Assembly (NCBI GenBank): GCA_002402315.1
Contig: DHFP01000050.1
Span: 1,864 to 8,369, forward strand
From: Clostridiales bacterium UBA4821
GTDB lineage: Bacteria > Bacillota > Clostridia > Acetivibrionales > UBA4821
Direction: 5' to 3'
DNA: 6,506 nt
Shown here: one piece after another, positions 1-4,347 of the stretch
How positions within the stretch are numbered: position 1 is the first letter of the stretch
Layout of the letters: the number at the start of each line of letters is the position of its first letter
Made by a program: the position numbers and the translations under genes
Notes under the pieces: model-generated
Told to the model about the DNA's origin: nothing
What the model saw: only the letters and a program-made list of their open reading frames with translations
The model's database searches: none

Positions 1-591
1 TCTATCTGCTTTAAGGATTTGAGCAGGTGTAGGATACTTTTCCAGAATAGCGAAGGCAGTCTGGGAACAAATATCCTTGAAAACGTCCCTGAAATTGAGC
101 ATAAGTTGGTCTACTACACCAATAAGCCTGTTTTTGTAAGCGGTCAATTCATCTGAAAGGTTATAATACTGGCGGCATAGACTACGTAGACAGTCAAGTT
201 CATCGTCCGGGATATTGGTGGTTTTCAATTCCTGGAAGCGATAAAGGAGGGCAATCCTCCGGGCATCCACTTTATCATTTTTTACTTTTCTTATGTCTAA
301 GTTTTTGATAGAATCAGTCTGGATAGGGTTAACAACCGATGACCCAAATCCAGCCTTGATGAGGGCACGGAAAAGGATTTTGTGGTAATGTCCTGTGGAT
401 TCCATAACAACGACAGGCCTTACAGCGAAGTCCTTTTCTACTTTATGTAACAATTCAATGGCCTTGTCAACGCTGGATGAAGTATCATGGAATATTTTAA
501 TACGGGCAACCACTTGATTGGTAGGGGACAAAACCGCCATTTCGCTGAATCGCTTCCCAACGTCGATTCCTGCGACAGGTAAGTAGTTCAT
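1..591 (-). CDS. IS110-family transposase (DEDD recombinase), N-terminal part
   Basis: This is the recombinase that moves the element, guided in this family by a bridge RNA. The visible 197 codons form the RuvC-like DEDD domain (DEDD_Tnp_IS110). D10 lies in GIDVGK, E64 in VVMESTGHY, and D106 and D109 in KNDKVDA, so all four expected acidic residues are present. VNPIQ (about 87-91) is another family hallmark. A helical stretch follows (about 120-180). The C-terminal Transposase_20 domain with its catalytic serine lies outside the window, so it is unknown whether the gene is intact. The reading frame is open to the edge. The ATG at 591-589 is preceded by AAGGAGG (603-597) at 5-base spacing, which fixes the start. 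It is transcribed opposite to the chromosomal genes here. Confidence 0.93.
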   Translation of the reverse strand, partial: MNYLPVAGIDVGKRFSEMAVLSPTNQVVARIKIFHDTSSSVDKAIELLHKVEKDFAVRPVVVMESTGHYHKILFRALIKAGFGSSVVNPIQTDSIKNLDIRKVKNDKVDARRIALLYRFQELKTTNIPDDELDCLRSLCRQYYNLSDELTAYKNRLIGVVDQLMLNFRDVFKDICSQTAFAILEKYPTPAQILKADR

Positions 592-596
592 AGAAA

Positions 597-643
597 CCTC
601 CTTAAATCTAAATTTGGACAGGAGCATCCATTCCTTCTCCTGT
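597..643 (-). promoter_or_regulatory. Transposase ribosome binding site with a possible occluding hairpin
   Basis: On the minus strand, AAGGAGG (603-597) is the transposase Shine-Dalgarno. Just upstream, ACAGGAG (643-637) and CTCCTGT (624-618) form a perfect 7-bp stem around a 12-base loop. The CTCCT of the second arm can equally pair with the AGGAG of the ribosome site across a 16-base gap. The two pairings exclude each other, so folding could open or close translation. The pairings are visible in the sequence; a role in control is inferred. Confidence 0.4.
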
Positions 644-806
644 AAGTAGGCAACCTAGCATGTGACACAAGGAACCAGCCAAGAAAGCTGGCCTCAACCA
701 GCCAAATCATGTAAACTTACCGGAATGGATTAATAGTCTCAAACACAGGTACTCTTCTCCCAATGGAAGAAGTCCCAGGAGGAGTTACAGTAACCCTCCA
801 AGTCCA
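626..806 (-). ncRNA. Candidate IS110 bridge RNA
   Basis: IS110-group elements encode a structured bridge RNA of roughly 150-250 nt between the left end and the recombinase gene, on the same strand. Read on the minus strand, this stretch offers three elements. The first is a 5' hairpin (799-778) with 5+3 bp, one bulged base and loop ACTGT. The second is a middle hairpin (772-754) with CTTC/GAAG and TCC/GGA around loop ATTG. The third is a long stem in which ATCCATTCC (730-722) pairs with GGAATGGAT (634-626) and GTAAG (720-716) pairs with CTTAC (646-642). It encloses about 69 bases that contain a GCTGG/CCAGC hairpin. A 5' hairpin followed by two larger looped stems matches the known bridge RNA plan. 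The start assumes the TATAAT at 818-813; the 3' end is a guess. Confidence 0.45.
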
Positions 807-812
807 GAAGCT

Positions 813-818
813 ATTATA
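813..818 (-). promoter_or_regulatory. -10 box at the IS110 left end
   Basis: A consensus TATAAT on the minus strand lies about 7 bases before the candidate bridge RNA start. The -35 position 17 bases away (841-836, TGGCCT) is a poor match within this insertion. In circular forms of IS110 elements the -35 is often supplied by the joined right end, which would explain this. Confidence 0.4.
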
Positions 819-840
819 CATGATTGTCAAAGTTCAGGCC

Positions 841-1000
841 AACGGTTCGCTGGCAGAGTGGCTAAGGTATGCAGCCTAAAGAATTGCTTAATGTTTAGAA
901 AGCAGGAAATGAAATATTATGTAAATAATCAAGATTTGGTAATTATGGCAGCTGTTTTGCTGCTGATTGATTACAACTATATTGTACTAGGAGGTTTATT
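841..1000 (+). other. Intergenic region between the IS110 end and the zinc-ribbon gene
   Basis: There is no coding sequence here. GCCAACG (838-844) and CGCTGGC (848-854) form a 7-base stem with one mismatch across the presumed element boundary. GCAGC (948-952) and GCTGC (959-963) form a small perfect stem around TGTTTT. A weak promoter candidate, TTTTGC (955-960) and TATATT (978-983) with 17-base spacing, could serve the zinc-ribbon gene but is far from consensus at -35. The Shine-Dalgarno of that gene, AGGAGG, is at 989-994. Confidence 0.35.
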
Positions 1001-1303
1001 ATGAATTGTCCGCTATGTAACGTAGAACTTAAAATGGCTGAACGTCAGAACGTTGAAATTGATTATTGTCCCCAGTGCCGTGGAGTTTGGCTTGATAGGG
1101 GTGAACTTGATAAAATAATTGAACAATCTAAAAGCTATTACTCTTATGAAGACCATGACAAGTCACAACATTATGAATCTAAGGAGTATGACAAACACCA
1201 CGATGATCATAAATATCATGATTATGGGCACGGGGGATATGCTAATGGACATAAGAAGCACAAAAAACATTCTTTACTTGAATCCATATTTGATTTTGAT
1301 TAG
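1001..1303 (+). CDS. TFIIB-type zinc-ribbon protein with histidine-rich tail
   Basis: This is a 100-residue protein of the zf-TFIIB family (PF13453), small bacterial zinc ribbons of unknown function. C3-P-L-C6 and C23-P-Q-C26 are the four zinc ligands, followed by the family signature RGVWLDRGELDKII (27-40). Residues 46-90 form a low-complexity tail rich in His, Lys, Tyr and Asp, with ten histidines between H52 and H90. The protein ends in LLESIFDFD, a hydrophobic-acidic terminus common in this family. The tail could bind further metal ions such as Zn, Ni or Cu; that is inference. The start is supported by AGGAGG 6 bases upstream. The gene stands alone, bounded by mobile DNA on the left and a terminator on the right. 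Confidence 0.88.
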   Translation: MNCPLCNVELKMAERQNVEIDYCPQCRGVWLDRGELDKIIEQSKSYYSYEDHDKSQHYESKEYDKHHDDHKYHDYGHGGYANGHKKHKKHSLLESIFDFD

Positions 1304-1327
1304 AATATAAACTTAATTAACAACCAT

Positions 1328-1371
1328 TAATAAAACCTGAGTGATGTGTACTTACTGTTCAGGTTTTATTA
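1328..1371 (+). terminator. Terminator after the zinc-ribbon gene
   Basis: TAATAAAACCTGA (1328-1340) and TCAGGTTTTATTA (1359-1371) form a perfect 13-bp stem around an 18-base spacer. The T-run lies in the 3' arm with A-run in the 5' arm, so it could work in both directions. It begins 24 bases after the stop codon. There is no separate long T tail. Confidence 0.75.
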
Positions 1372-1408
1372 GTTATGGATAGACTTACAATTGTGCGGCA
1401 AATTTCTT

Positions 1409-1438
1409 TTGATAAGCCAATAAGCAATCTTTTATAAT
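1409..1438 (+). promoter_or_regulatory. Candidate upstream promoter of the flavoprotein gene
   Basis: TTGATA (1409-1414), five of six to the sigma-A -35 consensus, and a perfect TATAAT (1433-1438) are separated by 18 bases. The start point would be near 1445, giving a leader of about 200 bases that contains both downstream palindromes. Confidence 0.5.
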
Positions 1439-1449
1439 ATTTACGGACA

Positions 1450-1515
1450 TTATATTATAACAGACAAAATAATCGAATTGTTGATTTGTTAATTTTGGTA
1501 ATGTTATACTATAAC
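1450..1515 (+). promoter_or_regulatory. Second promoter with a pair of operator-like palindromes
   Basis: TTGATT (1481-1486) and TATACT (1505-1510) are 18 bases apart, and TG at 1502-1503 makes an extended -10. The perfect palindrome GTTATACTATAAC (1503-1515) covers this -10. A near copy, TTATATTATAAC, lies at 1450-1461; it matches TTATACTATAAC (1504-1515) at 11 of 12 positions, 54 bases upstream. Two equal sites on the same face of the helix, one on a -10 box, suggest a repressor that binds both. The regulator is unknown. Confidence 0.45.
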
Positions 1516-1579
1516 GAGCAAGGCCACTAAATTGTACATTGATTTCACCGCGTAGTAAAATTATTTTCGAACAGGAATT

Positions 1580-1617
1580 CTATCTAAGTTCAAAGTGAAT
1601 ATGCATTTATTAGATAG
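1580..1617 (+). promoter_or_regulatory. Leader hairpin before the flavoprotein gene
   Basis: CTATCTAA (1580-1587) and TTAGATAG (1610-1617) form a perfect 8-bp stem with a 22-base loop. Inside the loop, TTCA (1589-1592) and TGAA (1596-1599) can form a second short stem. It ends 15 bases before the AGGGGGAG ribosome site. It lacks a T tract, so it is a leader structure rather than a terminator. I do not recognise it as a known riboswitch class. Confidence 0.35.
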
Positions 1618-1648
1618 TGTTTAAAATATGTACTAGGGGGAGAATTTT

Positions 1649-2245
1649 ATGTTGATCATTGGACTTAATGGCAGTTCCAATAAGGACGGAAATACCATGT
1701 TCTTATTAAATACCATATCAGAAAGAATTAAAAATTCAGGCTGTGAATTCGAAATCATCCATGCCGGTGAGGCGGCATTATCCTGCAAGGTTCCATTTTG
1801 CGTTGCCTGCAGCAGCCCATGCAGCGGCAATTGTTATAAAGGAAGTCAATTGGAGAAAAGCTTTGAACTGATGACAAAAGCAGATGGAATTATTATAGGC
1901 AGTCCTGTATACTTCGGAACAGTTTCGGCACAAATCAAGGCATTTTTTGATAAGACGAGAGGGGTAAGAAGCCGGAAGGTGTGGATAAATAAAGTAGGAG
2001 CAGGAGTAACGGTTGGAACTTCAAGGTTTGGCGGCCAGGAGACAACAATTAAAGCATTACATGATATTATGCTGGTACATGGAATGATGCTTGTAGGCGA
2101 TGGTCATGTTAACAAAGATGCGGGACATCATGGAGTCTGTGCACAAAGACCATCAATGGAGGATAAATTTGCAATTGAAAGGGCTGAAGTATTGGCAGAA
2201 AGGATGGTCCAGGTTTGCGAAGCTACACAATCATTGCGAAATTAG
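1649..2245 (+). CDS. NADPH-dependent FMN reductase-like / iron-sulfur flavoprotein
   Basis: This is a 198-residue flavodoxin-fold protein of the FMN_red family (PF03358). It opens with a beta strand and an FMN phosphate-binding loop, GLNGSSNKDGNT (5-16). A second FMN-contacting motif, GSPVYFGTVSAQIKAFFDKT, sits at 84-103. Between them is a cysteine cluster, C46, C51, C54, C58 and C62, where iron-sulfur flavoproteins of anaerobes bind a 4Fe-4S cluster. The spacing here is C-x2-C-x3-C-x3-C, which differs from the more usual compact C-x2-C-x2-C form. Such proteins move electrons between reduced carriers and acceptors, or reduce quinones or oxygen species, in the cytoplasm; the partner is unknown. 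The ATG follows AGGGGGAG by about 7 bases. The next gene starts 81 bases on, with its own promoter and no terminator between, so read-through is possible. Confidence 0.85.
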   Translation: MLIIGLNGSSNKDGNTMFLLNTISERIKNSGCEFEIIHAGEAALSCKVPFCVACSSPCSGNCYKGSQLEKSFELMTKADGIIIGSPVYFGTVSAQIKAFFDKTRGVRSRKVWINKVGAGVTVGTSRFGGQETTIKALHDIMLVHGMMLVGDGHVNKDAGHHGVCAQRPSMEDKFAIERAEVLAERMVQVCEATQSLRN

Positions 2246-2263
2246 GGATAAAGTAGTATTGTG

Positions 2264-2292
2264 TTGCTTACAAATAAGTTATAGATTATAAT
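2264..2292 (+). promoter_or_regulatory. Promoter of the dGTPase-dCTP deaminase unit
   Basis: TTGCTT (2264-2269) and a perfect TATAAT (2287-2292) are spaced by exactly 17 bases. The start point would fall near 2299, giving a leader of under 30 bases. TTATA (2279-2283) and TATAA (2287-2291) form a small palindrome with a 3-base centre that covers the -10. Confidence 0.55.
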
Positions 2293-2326
2293 TACATATA
2301 GATTAGAAGAGTATTGGGGGATGTCT

Positions 2327-3328
2327 ATGAATATCCGTGAAACTACCGAGTTGATTGAAGAACAGATCCTATCTCCGTATGCAGATCTATCTATTAACAC
2401 CCGCGGCAGGGCAGTGGAAGAGGATAAATGCGAAATAAGAACCGATTATCAGAGAGACAGGGATAGAATTATTCATTCAAAGGCTTTCAGGAGACTCAAA
2501 CATAAGACACAGGTCTTTATTTCACCGGAGGGGGATCACTATAGGACAAGGTTGACTCATACCCTTGAGGTCTCCCAGATAGCACGAACCATAGCCAGAG
2601 CATTAAGACTAAACGAGGATTTGACCGAGGCCATTGCACTTGGGCATGACTTGGGGCATACTCCTTTTGGACACTCGGGAGAAACTATTCTTGATTGCAT
2701 TTGCCCGCATGGATTTAAACACAATGAGCAGAGTCTTAGAGTGGTTGATTTACTAGAAAGAAAGAATGGGCTGAACCTTACCTATGAAGTGCGAGACGGT
2801 ATACTCAATCACACCGGAGACGGAATACCATGTACCATGGAAGGGCAGATAGTCAGATATGCAGATAGAATAGCATACATAAATCACGATATAGATGATG
2901 CACTAAGGGCTGGAATACTATCCGAATATGAACTTCCACAATCAAGTATAGAAGTATTGGGGGAAACCAGCAGCAAGAGGATAAATATCATGATAAAGGA
3001 TTTAGTTGCAACAAGTGACGGAAAGCAGGCTGTATCCATGAGTCCTGCAATTGGAAGTTCTACTCAAAGGTTAAGAGAATTTATGTTTGAGCATGTCTAT
3101 ATTGGATCGGCAGCAAAAGTGGAAGAGAGAAAGGCAAAGAATATAATTGGAGATCTCTATAACTACATAAAGAAAACGCCTGATCTACTACCGGAAGAAC
3201 TCAAGCATATGTTAAAAAATTACGACATTGAAAAGGTAGCTTGTGACTATATTGCAGGAATGACCGACAGATATGCGGTAAAGAAGTTTTCTGAATTCTT
3301 TATTCCGGCATCCTGGAGAATTTATTAA
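2327..3328 (+). CDS. dgt: dGTPase-like HD-domain triphosphohydrolase
   Basis: This cytosolic enzyme of the dGTPase family would split a deoxynucleoside triphosphate, typically dGTP, into deoxynucleoside and triphosphate. Numbered from the ATG at 2327 (333 residues), it has the family N-terminus (ILSPYADLSINTRGR, 15-28) and QRDRDRIIHSKAFRRLKHKTQVF (42-64). The metal-binding HD residues follow: H78 in RLTHTLEVSQ, H107-D108 in GHDLGHTPFGH, and D180 in RYADRIAYINHD. Length is normal and no key residue is missing. An ATG also exists at 2321, but GGGGG (2316-2320) touches it. The ATG at 2327 sits 6 bases from that ribosome site, and relatives begin with MNIRE-like sequence, so 2327 is preferred. 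The dCTP deaminase gene follows after 21 bases. Whether the true substrate is dGTP or another dNTP cannot be told from sequence. Confidence 0.93.
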   Translation: MNIRETTELIEEQILSPYADLSINTRGRAVEEDKCEIRTDYQRDRDRIIHSKAFRRLKHKTQVFISPEGDHYRTRLTHTLEVSQIARTIARALRLNEDLTEAIALGHDLGHTPFGHSGETILDCICPHGFKHNEQSLRVVDLLERKNGLNLTYEVRDGILNHTGDGIPCTMEGQIVRYADRIAYINHDIDDALRAGILSEYELPQSSIEVLGETSSKRINIMIKDLVATSDGKQAVSMSPAIGSSTQRLREFMFEHVYIGSAAKVEERKAKNIIGDLYNYIKKTPDLLPEELKHMLKNYDIEKVACDYIAGMTDRYAVKKFSEFFIPASWRIY

Positions 3329-3349
3329 TATTTTTGAAGGAGCAATATT

Positions 3350-3904
3350 ATGATTTTATCGGACAAGACTATAAAGAAACTATTGGAGTCAAAAGAATTA
3401 ATAATTGAACCAATAACCAGTGAACAGATACAACCAGCGTCGGTTGATATGAGGATAGGCAGGCATTTTCTAAAGGTTGATGAGAATTGTACTGAATGTA
3501 TGAACTTTGATAGCCCTATTAGATATTTGGAGTTTGAGGCAGATGAGGTAATTATTCCTCCACATTCATTCTTGCTGGCAACTACGATGGAGTATGTTAA
3601 GCTTCCAAATGACCTGACGGCATTTGTGGAAGGCAGAAGTTCAATAGGCAGAATGGGGCTTTTTATCCAAAATGCAGGTTGGGTTGATCCGGGGTTTGAG
3701 GGCGAGATTACTTTGGAACTTTATAATGCTAACAGACTGCCTATAAAGCTAAAGGCAGGGAGAAGGGTTTGCCAATTGGTGTTCTCACAAATGGATGATG
3801 TGGCTGAGAATCCATATGAAGGGAAATATCAGGGTCAGAGAAAAGCCATTGGGAGCAAAGTTTTTGACGATATTGAGAATACCAAGAATAAACAATATTA
3901 TTAA
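3350..3904 (+). CDS. dcd: dCTP deaminase (possibly with dUTPase activity)
   Basis: This is a 184-residue trimeric cytosolic enzyme of the dCTP deaminase/dUTPase fold that converts dCTP to dUTP and ammonia for thymidylate synthesis. The N-terminus MILSDKTIKKLL and QPASVDMRIG (28-37) are typical. The active-site region spans EGRSSIGRMG (94-103), AGWVDPGFEG (109-118) and ITLELYN (120-126), with catalytic Glu at E123 and nucleotide contacts around S98 and R101. AGWVDPGF resembles the bifunctional deaminase-dUTPase of Methanocaldococcus more than the HRIDPGW of the E. coli enzyme, so it may go on to dUMP; this is inference. The C-terminal tail (about 160-184) is polar and probably closes over the site. 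GAAGGAG lies 7 bases before the ATG. It follows the dGTPase gene by 21 bases, so the two are co-transcribed. No clear terminator follows. Confidence 0.93.
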   Translation: MILSDKTIKKLLESKELIIEPITSEQIQPASVDMRIGRHFLKVDENCTECMNFDSPIRYLEFEADEVIIPPHSFLLATTMEYVKLPNDLTAFVEGRSSIGRMGLFIQNAGWVDPGFEGEITLELYNANRLPIKLKAGRRVCQLVFSQMDDVAENPYEGKYQGQRKAIGSKVFDDIENTKNKQYY

Positions 3905-3983
3905 TAAAAATGATTAAAAAATGAAACTAAATACACAATTTATAAATACGGCATTTACTTGCCATGCATATCATCATTTCCTA

Positions 3984-4013
3984 GTTTATTTATCGAAATT
4001 TTTGAGCATATTA
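3984..4013 (+). promoter_or_regulatory. Sigma-G-like forespore promoter
   Basis: CATATTA (4007-4013) fits the sigma-G/sigma-F -10 pattern CATNNTA. GTTTA (3984-3988), 18 bases upstream, is close to the -35 pattern. The start point near 4020 would leave a leader of about 25 bases with the ribosome site AGGAGGTGA (4031-4039). The position directly before a spore protein gene supports the call. Confidence 0.5.
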
Positions 4014-4044
4014 ATATTGAAACCATCACTAGGAGGTGAACTAA

Positions 4045-4242
4045 ATGGCTAATAATAAAACTCTTGTTCCTGAAGCCAAGTCAGCATTAAATAGGTTCAA
4101 GTATGAGGTAGCTAGTGAAGTTGGAGTTAGCTTAAATCAAGGATACAATGGTGATATTAAAGCTAGGGACGCTGGTAAGATTGGTGGTAACATGGTAAAG
4201 AAGATGATACAGTATGCTGAGCAGTCAATGTCGGGAAGATAA
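4045..4242 (+). CDS. Alpha/beta-type small acid-soluble spore protein (SASP)
   Basis: This is a 65-residue DNA-binding protein that coats and protects spore DNA and is degraded on germination to supply amino acids. The family pattern is clear. The N-terminal LVPEAKSALNRFKYEVASEVGV (7-28) includes the germination protease (GPR) site, with cleavage expected between E21 and V22 in YEVASE. The C-terminal GKIGGNMVKKMIQYAEQSM (44-62) is the second helix. Length is normal. The ribosome site AGGAGGTGA lies 5 bases before the ATG and is near perfect, as expected for a highly expressed gene. It is monocistronic: its own sigma-G-like promoter precedes it and a strong terminator follows. Which paralogue it is cannot be told. 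Confidence 0.95.
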   Translation: MANNKTLVPEAKSALNRFKYEVASEVGVSLNQGYNGDIKARDAGKIGGNMVKKMIQYAEQSMSGR

Positions 4243-4245
4243 CTC

Positions 4246-4298
4246 ATTTATAATAGGTGTAGGGGCGTGGTCTGTGACCCGCCCTTATAAATTTTCTT
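4246..4298 (+). terminator. Terminator after the SASP gene
   Basis: TAGGGGCG (4260-4267) pairs with CGCCCTTA (4280-4287), one pair being G-T. GGTC (4269-4272) continues the stem with GACC (4276-4279), closed by loop TGT. An outer ATTTATAA (4246-4253) can also pair with TTATAAAT (4285-4292). T-rich AAATTTTCTT follows. It begins within a few bases of the stop codon. Confidence 0.8.
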
Positions 4299-4308
4299 AG
4301 CCTCTAAT

Positions 4309-4331
4309 TTTAATTATATGATATAATTAAA
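4309..4331 (+). promoter_or_regulatory. Extended -10 promoter inside a perfect 23-base palindrome
   Basis: TTTAATTATAT (4309-4319) and ATATAATTAAA (4321-4331) are exact inverted copies around G4320. The right arm contains TATAAT (4322-4327), and TG at 4319-4320 makes an extended -10. No good -35 is present. The start point would fall near 4334, just before the ribosome site GGGGTGAT. The arrangement looks like an operator covering the promoter of the transglutaminase gene. Confidence 0.5.
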
Positions 4332-4347
4332 TTACGGGGTGATTATA

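Larger units (their letters stand above)
1..840 (-). mobile_element. IS110-family insertion sequence, left (5') part only
   Basis: This is the part of an IS110-family element that falls inside the window. It holds the recombinase N-terminus on the minus strand and the non-coding left end that precedes it. The rest of the gene and the right end lie beyond base 1. IS110 elements lack the usual terminal inverted repeats, so the outer limit cannot be read directly. I place it near 830-850, just outside a minus-strand TATAAT box at 818-813 and where sequence of a different character begins. A non-coding region of about 250 bases on the 5' side of the gene is the IS110 subgroup arrangement; IS1111 relatives carry theirs on the 3' side. 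The family call is firm and the exact boundary is not. Confidence 0.75.

Noticed and set aside
673..705. CRISPR-like repeat.
   Set aside because: There are only two 10-base copies with a 13-base gap; this is not an array.
844..880. 5' half of a class II (serine/leucine) tRNA: TGGCAGAGTGG at 851-861 resembles a D-arm.
   Set aside because: The anticodon stem does not form well, and no variable arm, T-arm or acceptor 3' strand follows. At most it is a decayed fragment.
1633..1830. Minus-strand reading frame of 65 codons opposite the flavoprotein.
   Set aside because: It is a shadow of the flavoprotein gene, with no ribosome site and no recognisable domain.
2277..2291. PerR or Fur box at the dGTPase promoter, because ATTATAA fits one half of the PerR consensus.
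   Set aside because: The other half matches only about two of seven positions. The site is better described as a short TTATA/TATAA palindrome.
3950..3967. Terminator after the dCTP deaminase gene (GGCA/TGCC or GCAT/ATGC).
   Set aside because: The stem is only 4 bp and no T tract follows, so it is too weak to call.
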